This document shows, one piece after another, positions 22,333-33,413 of a stretch of 64,000 nucleotides of DNA. The notes beneath the pieces were generated by a model. The model made no database searches and had not been told where the DNA came from. It saw only the letters and a program-made list of their open reading frames with translations. Origin of the DNA: Struthidea cinerea (taxonomy: Eukaryota > Chordata > Aves > Passeriformes > Corcoracidae); assembly GCA_013397865.1 (NCBI GenBank), contig VZTI01000938.1, positions 253,501 through 317,500 of the forward strand, written 5' to 3'. The translations under genes were made by a program, and so were the position numbers. Each line of letters opens with the position of its first letter. Position 1 is the first letter of the stretch.

Positions 22333-23990
22333 CTGAGGAGAGAGAGAGAATTCTCAGCAGCATAAGGGCCAGATGATCTCCATAGGAACAGAGCAGAAGT
22401 AACAGCAGGAGGAAATGTGAATGTCAGAGGAGTACAGAAATGCAGAAATGAGGACAAACTTTGGATATGAAGTACCCCTATTTGTTTACTGCTTATTTCA
22501 GCAACTGGAATAAACAAGAAAAGGTGGCTTCATCAAGAGCTACTCATGAAATATTCTGAAACTCAGCTTCCAGAACTCATGTCGAAACTCTTACTCTACA
22601 TGTAAGACTTGTTCAGCACCGCCCCATATACTTCCTGTTATAGGGTCTGTAAGTATTCCAAGCACTGACAACTTAGCTCTGCAAACTTTTGTTCAGACCT
22701 CCTGTGATGGACACGGAGAGTCAGCTGCCTCTGCAGTGTCAGGTCAAAACAGAGGCAAGGGCTCACCTAGAAAGCATGGCTCTCAGAGACAGCCACAGTA
22801 TCAGCCCCACCAAGAAAGACCATATTGCTTCACTCTTGAGCTGTAGGTCCTCTATTGCCTTCCTCTGCTATGCCCATGTGACACAAAGTCTCACTTCACA
22901 AGATCTTAAATGATAAGCTCTCCACAGTGCCTCACACAAGGAATTGTTTTTGTTTCTAATTCAACTATACAATGACAATAAATTAATTTCATGGTTAACT
23001 ACTCCTCAGCAGAAATAAATTATTACATGGTTTTGTTTTAAAAACAAAGCAAAAATTACCCCAAATACATTGGTGTACATTGTAGACTATCTGAAGATTT
23101 GGGGGTGATTGTTTTTCCTTTAGCAGTGGTCATAAGCTTTCCACTACAATGTCTTTTTATGAAACAAGAGTCTTTCTAGCTGAAAAGATGGTTACCTCAT
23201 TTTGCTTAAAATGCACTTTTCTTACAAAAAGATCTAATCCCCATTTTGTGAAATCAGCCACGTGAATTAGCCTTATTCACTTCAAACAGTTCTTCTAAAA
23301 GAGGAATTACTCATTATTAACAAAGTTAGGCATCTGTTTTGCTTTATCATTGTGAAAAACTGCATGTAAATATTGAACAAAACTGTTCTTTCACGATACT
23401 GATATTCATAGAGGCCTGCATTTTGTTTTGTGGCACCTGAGGTAGTCCAGAGTCCTATCTAATTTCTTGTGAGTTAGAAAAAAATAGTACAGAATCCAAC
23501 AATATATCCCTATAAAATGCTCCCACAGCCTCCTCAGCAAGGTATCTGAGGAACCATAACCCTTAATGTCACCTGTGAATTCATGAATATTCATGAAAGT
23601 CATGAATGTGTTCATTAATATGTCAAAACTGAATATAGTTATGGTTTGGAAATAAGTAAATAAGTCACTATTTGAGTATCTTTTAACTTTTATGTTTAAT
23701 AAACATTGCCAATTCCCCCCAACCTCTTCACATAGTTCTCTTTAATTTGCTTTCCAGAACAGTAATAGCCAACTTCACAACGCAGTTTGCCTCACCTAAG
23801 GTGTACAATACAATTAAATAATAGCTTTTGAATCACCCAAAACACTTTCGAGCCCGTGTGGGAAAACCTGACACCGATGCCAGCAACTAACCGAGCAACC
23901 ATGTACCGAACAGTGCAACTGCTGGAGAAATACCGCCTGCAGTGCTTTAAGCTGTTGCCACACTCCTCCCCCAGTCTGCTTCTTTCTCCT
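22333..23990. other. Upstream flank of the CpG island
   Basis: No gene recognised. There is an 18-bp perfect palindrome made of two TTCATGAA units separated by TA at 23,580-23,597. GC content begins to rise after about 23,850. Confidence 0.5.
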
Positions 23991-24124
23991 CTCACAGCCC
24001 GGTGATCCCTGCCAGTGAACGCTCCACAGGCCTCCCGCCTCCCCATGGACTCCACCCCAGACTGCCCTCGACTCCAAGCTGCTCGGTGACCACGCCACCC
24101 CAGGCCGGGAGTCCCTCCGCTCCC

Positions 24125-24182
24125 NNNNNNNNNNNNNNNNNNNNNNNNNNNNNNNNNNNNNNNNNNNNNNNNNNNNNNNNNN
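24125..24182. other. Assembly gap (58 N)
   Basis: A run of 58 unknown bases sits in the most GC-rich part of the CpG island, just upstream of the GC box and CCAAT box. The true length of the missing sequence is unknown. Confidence 0.99.
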
Positions 24183-24299
24183 CCCCCCGCCCCGGGGCCC
24201 GCCCCGCCCCCGCCGCCGCCATTGGCTCCTCCGCCTCACCCCGGGCCGCTGATTTGCTGCTTGGGCTGTCACTCAAGTAGCGCGCGGCCCGCCCTGGCA

Positions 24300-24582
24300 C
24301 GGCCGCCCTGCGGGGAGCCCTTCCCGCGCGCCATCCCGGTCTCCGGGAGCGCTTCCTGCGCAGCCGCGCCGGGCGCTGGCCGGCGCTCACTGCGGACCGT
24401 GCTCCCGCCGCTCTGGGCAGCTGCCGCTGTGACCCGGCTGGCGGGACGCTGCCTGCGGGCCGGGGCGGCTGAGGGGAGAGCGCCCGAGGGGCCTGCGTCC
24501 GCGCAGAGCTTCGCTGGGAGGCTCGAGGCTGAGCCCAGCGCACCCGCGGAGTCGCGGAGGGCTGGACCTGGCAGCGGCGCAG
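24300..24582 (+). other. PEX2: Putative PEX2 non-coding first exon
   Basis: Inferred 5'UTR exon. The 3' end is placed at a consensus donor CGCAG/GTCAGT (GT at 24,583-24,584). An alternative stronger-looking donor, CTGCG/GTAAGA, has its GT at 24,873-24,874. The transcription start cannot be seen and the left boundary is only a guess downstream of the CCAAT/GC-box cluster. Joining to the coding exon at 42,526 would give an intron of about 18 kb, similar in scale to the compact mammalian gene. Confidence 0.4.
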
Positions 24583-24900
24583 GTCAGTCGGGACGCGGGG
24601 CGGGACGAGATGGAGCGGCTGCGGCGGGCGGGGGCCGCTGCAGGGGCCGTGGCCTTCGGCAGAGCCCGTCCAGGCGCCTCCCGGGGCCCGGCAGGCCGGG
24701 GCAGCCCCTCTGGGTCAGGTCCCGGAGCTCATGCAGGGCCTGCTTGTAGAAACTTGTGTTTGGCCGCCTGCACTCCCCGGTCGCCCTCGTTCCGTGAGTC
24801 CCGCTGGCCTTCGGCCTGCTGGTGCCGCAGCGTGCAGAGGCGGGGAGCTTTCCAGCTAGGCCCAGGCCTGCGGTAAGAGAGGGCAGAGCCTGGTGACGAC

Positions 24901-25999
24901 CTCTGCGGAGAGGAAAGGGCATAATACCCTGTGAGAGGGGGATTATCATCTGAGTTCTGATCTCAGTTGAGAAAGTGAAACATTTATAAGCTTCAAGAGT
25001 CTTTCCTCTGACTGCCTACTATAGGTGGCAAAGAAACCTAAAGGTGAGGGTGACACCTTTCCACTTTCTGTTAATCCAGTTTTGTGCAGCCTGTAAGTAA
25101 CAAACCATTGGTTTACCTCAAAACAAATGTGGATTTACTCTGAATGGCCAGTGTGCTTTGACAAATTCTGAGACAAATTCTGCTTGTGACATAGTCCATA
25201 CTGGAAACCTCTGTATGTGTCTTGTATGATCTTTCGCCTGTAAATGTGTGGGAGGTCTTCACTAAGATCAAAGATGAGGTATGACTAAAGGTTGTAATAA
25301 ATAATGAAGTTTGTACTAAAATTTGAGTCCAAAATACTTTGCCATTTGGTTTTATTGGAAGTTAGTGAATTCTTGTCAGACTTTCTTGAAGCTTTTATTG
25401 ACATACAGTTTAGCAACAGTTGTTGATAAAGTTTTCTTTTTAAGACTAATGCTATTTTTATTCTTTTTGAAGATCTGTGTTATCAGTGTTTTCTTCTACA
25501 GATTCTTTTTCATCTTTCTGCTGCAGCCCTGCCTCAGCAGCAGCTTGTTTTTCAGTTCTTGGATGTCCATCATGACTAGTTTATCTAATGATGTTGTTAG
25601 TAGGAAAACAACTGAAAGTGTCATTGCTGGCACTTAATTAGAGTAGTAAATAAGCTATTAAGGGGAGTAAAAATTCATATCTGTTTTTATTTTTTTTTAA
25701 TGTTTGTTTATACTGCATGAAGTCATCAATTTCCGTTACTTGCTATGGGGTTAAATTCACATCTGTAAGATGTATAAATTAACTCATTAAAAGGGCTTTT
25801 TTAAATTTTTTTTTTTTTTGGTGGCAATCGAATAAACCAGCAGGGCGCATAGTCAGCAGTACTGGAGGGATTTGACACTTGTATTTTATTTCTGGAAATT
25901 AGTACAGAAATAGATGTTCATGTCAGTATTGGAATGTCTACTTTGGTTGCTAGTGCCTCTAGCATTAGGTATTAGTAAGAATAGTTTTTTGGAGTTAGT
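24901..25999. other. Presumed PEX2 intron, nothing recognised
   Basis: AT-rich DNA with short T runs near 25.69 and 25.80 kb. The frame at 25,323-25,637 is rich in Phe/Leu from T-rich DNA and has no protein features. Confidence 0.5.
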
Positions 26000-26071
26000 G
26001 CTGTGTTGATGGTTGGACTTGGTGATCTTAAAGGTCTCTTCCAATCTTGATGATTCTGGGATTCTGTGATT
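26000..26071 (+). mobile_element. CR1 LINE extreme 3' end
   Basis: The sense-strand end of CR1: 'gatggttggacttggtgatcttaaaggtctcttccaatcttgatgattctgggattctgtgatt'. It includes the octamer-like tail (GATTCTGG, GATTCTGT). Only about 70 bp remain, the usual extreme 5' truncation. Confidence 0.93.
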
Positions 26072-28434
26072 TACATTTTTAATTACCATGATGCTTGTAG
26101 TGTTCTCCATATCGTAATGTTTTTGATAGAGTCTGTGGATTGGAAAGTGGAATATATTTAAAGCTATTGTCTGTGAAAGTTTTGCAAGAATCTTATATTG
26201 CACTCTCTTTCTTGCCTACTAGTCTGGATTTTTTGCGGAGAGTCTGAAGGAGGTGGCGGGTTTGGGCCTTTTTATGTAGTGAGAGTTTGTGTGTATATCA
26301 ATATTTCAAAACCCCCAGTGTTATGTATATATATTTGCAGTTTTTAAAGTAGGAATTGAGGATGTTCAGTAGAGAGTATTGTGAAATTAATCTGGGGCCA
26401 AGGCAACTGAAATAAGTCTGCTTAGCATTTTGCCTCTATTTTTACTTCCTTTTAACTCCTAGGCTTACCTTTGTTCAAACTTGTGGGTTTTTATTTGTCA
26501 AGAACATCCTTTTCAGCAAATGAAAAAAATCAGTTTCCATTAATGTTGTTCTAATTAAGTAAATAACTAAAATTAGATATCTCTGTGCATGAATGTCAAA
26601 ATATCTTTTACTTTTGTTAGAAATGTTGAAAACTGCAAAGTAATAGCAGTGAACTTACATATATTTGAAGCAGCTCATGCTTACATATCTCTTAGCTAAT
26701 CTTAGAACTCTTAGTGTAGTAGTACGTACTGTACTACAGAGACATATAAAATACCTTGTCCTGAATTTATTTTTTTTTTTAATTAATTTCTTAGGTAATG
26801 GGTCTTCAGATGCATTATGAATCTACCCACTTATTAAAGGGCTCCCAAGTAACTAGAATGGCATGCCTCAGTTTATTTTCATAGAGTATTAGGGATTAGG
26901 CTAGCTATATGGAATATCAGTTCTGTGCAAGGAGGATGTTTAGATTTGGGAGGGATTTTTTTTTTGTTTATTTGACAGCTCTGTTTGTCTCCTATTAGAT
27001 TCTTTTATTATTCATCCATGTCTGTAGGTGAAGACTGTAGGTTTAATTTCATTAGAAACTTCAGTGACTCACAGAAGGGTTTTGATACTTGAGGTCATCC
27101 AGGACATGTAGGAAGTAAATGTTCCTGTAACGGACTAAAGGAAATTAAACTAAAACTTTCAAATGGGTATTATTGGTATATAAAGATTTGATTGAACCCT
27201 TCATAGAGTAGAGTAGGAAAGGTAATTTCTATATTCTGATAGTTTTTGAAACTGTTACTAATCCAAGGACCTTCATTTATTCTTTGGCATCAAATGCTGT
27301 GGTGTAAGTCAAGAACAACATTTAATTTTGTCCTCTGTTTAACAGTCTTTTATAGTCTTTTGAGGTGACAGTCTTGAAAATGGCTAAAATCTGCTACCTT
27401 GAGAATATTTGGGAAGGAAGGAAATAGGTTTATGGCTACTTAGTATCAATACCAAGAATATAGTGTAAAATAAACAACTCTTCAATATATAAATCGTCCA
27501 GGTGTAGGGAGTGATATCTGAATCCTGTATTAACATATATCTGGACGCAGTAATGAAGCACATGGTTTTTGAGGGAAAAAAACCAAAACATTTAATTACA
27601 TGTTCGAAATGTGAGATAGTGGGAATATCTTTTCTTATTCTTTTAAACATACGAAAGTAGTTTCAAAGCCATGAAGTTCAGAGAGAAGGGGGGAGAGGAA
27701 CAAAGAAGGGAAGAGATGGACAGCTTTTTGAAGGGAAATTAGTAGTAAATTAAACAGTAGACAAAATCAGTCAACAATTTGAGATTACAATTTGAGTACC
27801 TTATTACCCATGTGTTTTATTTCTCTATTGGTTATAAAGGCCTGCTCTTACAAAAATTTTAAAAATTCCACAGCGCTGTTGTTGCTCTTGGAATGTCTGC
27901 ATTTATTCAGTGAAAACAGAAATCAAGAAGATAGAAAGAAACAAATAAATTGTGTCCAGCTAACACTTAACTGGTAAGCTTTAGACATAAATACAGTTAC
28001 ATTGAATTAGCTTGTAAGCATGGTGTGCTCCAATAATAATAATTAAGATAATAAGAAGAAATGTGAATAAATTTTTGAATTAAATGATAGCACTGTATTT
28101 AATAAGAAATGTTCTTCATATATTTACCAATAAATTCCTTCTGGATTAATGTCAGTCTGACTGAAAAATAAGCTATGTTTTATTACATTTTTGTTATCTT
28201 ACTTCTTAAACCTTTTAGATTTTTAATGATTTTTGGGCAGAGAGGGCTTTTTAAAGACTCCCTAGGTAATAACTTTTTCAATAAAGAAGTTCACTGTGTT
28301 TGTGCCAGTTTAGCAATGTTTCCTCTAAGCTATATGTTCTCTGACAGAAACTAATGTAATCTATTTCTTATTCAGTCAGTGAGTGATATTAGTGGCCGGC
28401 TTTCTCTGAGAGCCTGGTTTAAGAATAGGAAAGT
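26072..28434. other. Presumed PEX2 intron, nothing recognised
   Basis: AT-rich. Includes a short direct repeat CAATTTGAG x2 near 27,775-27,795. No exon or named repeat could be supported. Confidence 0.5.
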
Positions 28435-29665
28435 AAGATCATTGCCCTGGATTTCAGGAAAGCAGGCTCCGGCCTCTTCAGGGATCTACTTGGAAGAATC
28501 CCCCAGGGTCAGGCCCTGGAGGGATGCAGCAAAGCTGGTTGATACTGAAGGATCACCTCCTCGGAGCTCAAGAGCAGTCCATCCCAACAGTTATGAAGTC
28601 AGGCTAAACTGCCAGCAGCCGTGTGTTCATGAACAAGGGACTAGCTCATCACGAAACTCAGACATTAAAAGTAAATGTGCAGAAGCAGGAATAGGTATCC
28701 TGGGAGCAGTATAGAGACAGTGTCTGAGCATGCATGGATGTGATTAGGAAAGTCAGACTCTGCCTGGAGTTTAATCTGGTGAGGGATGTCAAAGGCAACA
28801 AGAATTGCTTCTGTAAATACACCAGTAGCAGGAGGAGTACAAGGGAAAATGTAGTCTCATGGCTGAATGAACCAGGAATGTGGAAAAGGCTGAGGTTCTG
28901 CAGGCCGCCTTTGCTTCTATCTCTACTAGCAAAGACCTTCAGGAACTGTGAAACACAGGGAAAAGTCTGGAGCAGGGAAGATGTACACTTGGTGGAAGAA
29001 GTTTAGGTCAGAGAATACTTAAGTAAATAGGACGTAGATAAAGCTCTTGGGATGCACTGATGAGTGCTGAGGGAGCTGGCTGATACCATTGTGAGGACAG
29101 TCTCAAAAATTGTAGGACTGGGAGACTGAGGAACTGGGAGAAGTGCCTGTAGACTAGAGGAATATCAGTGTTTCTTCTGTTTTCAAAAGGGCAGGAAGTA
29201 CTCAGGGAACTCCAGCCTGATCAGCTTTACCTTGATCCCCCAGAAGGTGATGGAGCAGCTAATCCTGGAAACCCTTCTGAGACACATTAAAGAAAGTGAT
29301 CAGGAGTAGTCAGCGTATTTACCAAGGGGAAGCCATTCTTGACCAACCTGATAATTTTCTACAATGAAATGACTGGCTTGATAGACAAGGGGAGGGAGGG
29401 CAGTAGATACTTGTATCAGTAAGGCTTTTAGCAGTGTCTCCTGTGACATCCTCATGGAGAAGCTGCTGAAGTATGGGCTGGGTGAGCAAATAGTGAGGTC
29501 AGCATAAAACGTGCAGAACAGATGGACCACAGGGAATGGCAATCAGTGGTGTGAAGTCTAGCTGGAAGCTGGTAACTACTGTTGTACCCCAGGAGTCAAT
29601 GCTATGTTCAGCCCTGTTTAATATCTCCATTAATGATCTGAATGATGCAGTGTGTGCAGTTAGAA
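28435..29665 (+). mobile_element. CR1 LINE ORF2 remnant, truncated at both ends
   Basis: About 1.2 kb of degraded sense CR1 ORF2. The nucleotide order matches CR1: 'gccctggatttcaggaaagcaggctccggcctcttcaggg' (endonuclease-RT linker); 'gatgtcaaaggcaacaagaattgcttctgtaaatacaccagtagcaggaggag'; 'gggcaggaagtactcagggaactccagcctgatcagc'; RT-like 'gaagccattcttgaccaacctgataattttctacaatgaaatgac'; 'cctgtttaatatctccattaatgatctgaatgatgc' (FNI.INDL region). There are many stops and indels. It breaks off within the RT and has no 3'UTR or tail. Confidence 0.87.
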
Positions 29666-30012
29666 GATGATAATTTTGTCAATTAAAATCAGTCTTTCAC
29701 TGGAATTCCCTAATGTAAATTTCTCCATAGCAAGGTCTGGTTCCCAAATGTTAAGTATATAGGAAAAACATCTGAATTCATGCAATGTTTCAGAGCATCC
29801 AGAAAGCAAATTTAAATTTTCAACCCAAATGGTAGTATGTTGTTTATGACTTAAAATGGAAATGGACTCACTCACTGTATTGCTGCTGCAGTTAATGAGG
29901 ACAGCCCCTACAACTTGTTACCTCTCTTGGGCTGCAGAAGTTTTCTTCAATATGCTGTTTTCAAGCAGGCTGCTTATGCTGTTTTGAGGTTTTTATTGGG
30001 TTTTCTTGGTCT

Positions 30013-30013
<1 letters not shown>

Positions 30014-30050
<37 letters not shown>
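30014..30050. repeat. T(37) homopolymer
   Basis: An uninterrupted run of 37 T on the + strand. I examined the flank to its right for a minus-strand processed pseudogene or SINE whose poly(A) tail this could be, and recognised none. Confidence 0.97.
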
Positions 30051-30053
<3 letters not shown>

Positions 30054-33000
30054 GGTTGGCTTGGACTTTTTTCCTTTTGGCACCTATGAGCATCCATACT
30101 TTTTCACATAGACCACTGAAGAGAGTCACACCCTTTCTGTTCCTCTCATTTTAACTAACAAGCATGCTCTCAACATCAGCTGCTGTACAGCACTCCCTGT
30201 AAAGTTAAAAGCAACAAATAAAAAAAAATGTATTGAAAATGGCCAATGTATCGTGCTAAAAAGATGTGGGCTCATTAGTCAGATTGTGTTGTATGTGCAC
30301 AGAGAAGGTAGCAGGCTCTCTGTTTTGTAGCTTCTTCAAGAGCTAAGTTGTTCCTGCACCCATACAGCTCACTTAAAACTACAAGCATCATCAGTTCACA
30401 TCTAAACTTTACAAAAATCTTCAGGAAAGGACGCTGTCCGTTTGTAATATGCCTCTCTCAGAGATAGGGGCAGGGATTTTTTGGTTTGGAAGTGGAATAC
30501 AAGAACTTTGGAAGTTTGAGTTCGTTTCAGACTCTCTTCAAAAGTTTCGAAACTAAATCCAGATTTTTCAGAGTAAGGATGAAAATTAAGAGAAATAAAG
30601 AACCTTGAGTTAGAGGAAAAAGAGGACATACAGAATATAGGAAGAAAGAGGAATTACAGCAGTGGCGCAACTCTAGATTCAAGGTTGATTCTGACTGGGT
30701 CTGGGTACTTCCTCCTTTTCCTGCACGGGAGGACTTGAGGAGGTTTTTGGCCTTTAGTAGGAAGCTGAATTGAATGCTGCTAATATTCATTGTGTTTGTA
30801 TCAGTAGCTGCCTGGGAACAATGTCCCTAAAAATCCTGTTTCTGACACCCTTTATCTCCACTCTTGGTTTTTGCTAATGTTGTGAGTGGAGTTAGAAGAG
30901 AAAGGAGTTAATCAAAATTTAAATTCTAAGAAAACTTGAAAAACTACATTAAAATAATAGTATTCAAAAGTAATATTAATTCTGTAGGCAGAGAAGCAGA
31001 CAAAAAATATCACAGGAGGGGTTTGGTAAGGAGGAAAAACTTTTCCTGAAAAGGAAATTAATATAGTGCCATGACACTGTGAGGCATAACTAAATCACGA
31101 AGGGAAATCCACACTGGAATTGCAGAGGGATTTCAGAAGCTGTAACAGCATACAACTCAGGCTACCTAGCAAGGAAATTATTATCCTTCTTCTAAGCTGT
31201 TACTTGTAATACAGGTATGCAACCATTCAGTGGATTCTAAAATGCTAATGAAATTATAGGATTGAGGAGAAGTGTGGTGGAAGTGTATCAGTCTTCCCTT
31301 GTGTGCTTAAAGCTACCGTAATTACCAAGTAATAAAATCAAGGATTGGGGACACTGAGCACATCTAATTTTCCCAGCACCTCTGTTAGTCATTGTGTTAT
31401 GCCAAACATTTCAAAGTACAGTCATACAAAAAAAGGTAAAAGTAGAGAGGAATCGCATACTGTTACTTACTTAAACAGAGTAGCCCTCACTTGCAAGTCT
31501 GAGTGGATCCTACAGTGGACTTATATGAATAATTCTTTTCTTCTTCTTTTCATTTTTTAAAGACAGCTAAAAGTTTCATTATTTGTATTTGCAGTGTTGT
31601 GATGTTGGGCTTGCAGATTCAGCACATTGAGCTTGAAGACAAAAAGAACAGTTCTTCAAGTCAAACAAAAGTTTCTGTCTTGCTGTTGACTGGTGGTGGA
31701 TTTACGAGTATGATGCTGAGATTCTAAGGCAGCTGATTTCATGATTACCTGTTTTATTCTGACCCTGTTGTTCTTTTTAGTGGTACTGCATGTATCGCAT
31801 CTGAGTCTGTGGTGACCCATTTGTGTACTAAAACTGCAGAAAAATAAGTTTAAATAGGTTGGGCTTTTGCCAGTTTAACATGCAAAAACAGTTCAACAGA
31901 AGTTCAAATGAGTCCTGATGCTAATCTGTAAGATAAGGACAGAATACACAGTAGAAGGAAAATAGGAGACAGCAACTGTAGCTGTCAAAAATTACATTAC
32001 CTTCGGTTTTTATAGAACACAAGCCTGAAAAATGAGACATATATGTCAAGTAAAGTACTGTTCTTTATCCTTAAATCAGTTGAGAGTTCTTGATTATAAT
32101 TAGATCCAATCATACATAAGTTATGCCATATAATACAAAGCCAAGACTTAAAACGTAGAGTGAACAGCCTTGTCTTTTTATTGATGCAGGGCTTTATTGA
32201 CTGTAGCAAATCATAAATATATACAGTCTGTAACAACATTGTTTTTACACAGAGTCCTCCTTTTGGTACAGATGTGGACAGGAGTTAATTATGACTTAGT
32301 TATGCATGTAGGACAGATTTTACCATTCTCATCTAATAAGTATTTCTAATAAAAGGTTAAAGGACCTTATGTTCCTGCAGTGCAGTACTGGGATCGACAT
32401 TGCTACACTTGCATATCACTGAATATTCATGACTGTGCAGTTGGTATGCATATGTATGTAAAAAGGAAGAAAGTTGGAATAAAATCTGGGCAGTGACTGT
32501 GTTTCACAAATGATAAGCATAAGGTGTTTAATGCAAAATTGCAGGGTTCTGTCGTCTGTGGTGAATTGTATCTGTGTATATAAAGCAGGTGTTGCTTTTG
32601 AATCCCTTTTATGTATCTTCTCAATCTTCATCCTGGCATCTCCATACTTATCTGGTGATCCACTGATATGGATCAGACAGGTAGGAGCAGAACAGAGACA
32701 CAGAGTTGTGAAATGAGAATTTAAGTTAGATGACTTTTTGTTTGTTTTTTAGGTAGTTTTGAATGGAAGAAAGGCAAGGAGGGGCATGAAAAAGATGCAT
32801 AAAATTGGGATTGACACTGTGCTTGACAAATAAGGTGATGTGAGATACAGTGCCCTTACAACAATGAAATGCAGATGTTACGTATATCATGTGGTGTAAG
32901 ACCAAGTTTTTAGAAAAGCAACAGTAACCAGCAAAGGAAGAGTTATGCTATAACTGCCCACACTGTGCTCACAACTGTGCATTCATGTTCTGTCATTGGA

Positions 33001-33291
33001 CCATTCTGAAATGGAGCTGCATAGATATGCCACCATGTGATATTTCAGCTGCTTTACACAAAGAATGGCGCATTTACTAAGCCTTGCATTCTTTTCACTG
33101 CTACACTATGCATTGCAATATTACTTAGCCATCCTTTTACCAGAACCTCATATCCTTGTCACACCCAAAATGTCTTCAAATACAAGAGTCTCCTGGTCAT
33201 CTGTTGATCACATCAGCAGTTGAGACCTACATTTGTAGCACAAGGGATTCTTAACTTTGCTTAGCTTTTACACCTCCTGATACTGGTTTAG

Positions 33292-33413
33292 TCAGAGATG
33301 TTGCCTCTTCCTTGCAAGGGGCTGTTTCTTCCCAGCTAACCATCGCAGTTGCCACTCTGTTCAACTACTTCAACCAAATCTCTCTTCACCCTTTTAATTC
33401 ATCAACAGTAAAG
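33292..33413 (+). other. Possible PEX2 5'UTR exon
   Basis: A 122-bp, relatively C/T-rich segment bounded by a plausible acceptor (CACCTCCTGATACTGGTTTAG) and a good donor (AGTAAAG/GTAAGG, GT at 33,414-33,415), on the PEX2 strand between the CpG island and the coding exon. Mammalian PEX2 has more than one non-coding 5' exon, so an internal exon is expected somewhere in this interval. Splice-site-like pairs are common by chance, so this is only a pointer. Confidence 0.18.

Larger units (their letters stand above)
23990..24900 (+). promoter_or_regulatory. PEX2: CpG island, likely PEX2 promoter
   Basis: This is the only strongly GC- and CpG-rich block in the window. Downstream of the gap it contains a GC box GCCCCGCCCC (24,201-24,210) and, next to it, GCCGCCATTGG, which carries an inverted CCAAT box (ATTGG, 24,221-24,225; NF-Y type) and resembles a YY1 site. 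I see no TATA box, as is usual for a housekeeping promoter. PEX2 is the only gene identified, lies downstream on the same strand, and in mammals has non-coding 5' exons starting in a CpG island, so the assignment follows from context. A divergent transcript to the left cannot be excluded. Long GC-rich open frames here on both strands are compositional and are not called. Confidence 0.72.

Noticed and set aside
23814..24272. Long GC-rich frames on both strands across the CpG island, some spanning the N gap
   Set aside because: Stop codons are rare in GC-rich DNA, the frames overlap on both strands, and unknown residues fill part of them. No recognisable domain.
30014..30200. T(37) as the poly(A) tail of a minus-strand processed pseudogene
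   Set aside because: The adjacent sequence does not resemble any mRNA that I know and has no long frame. Processed pseudogenes are rare in birds. The same reasoning applies to T(43) at 39,091.
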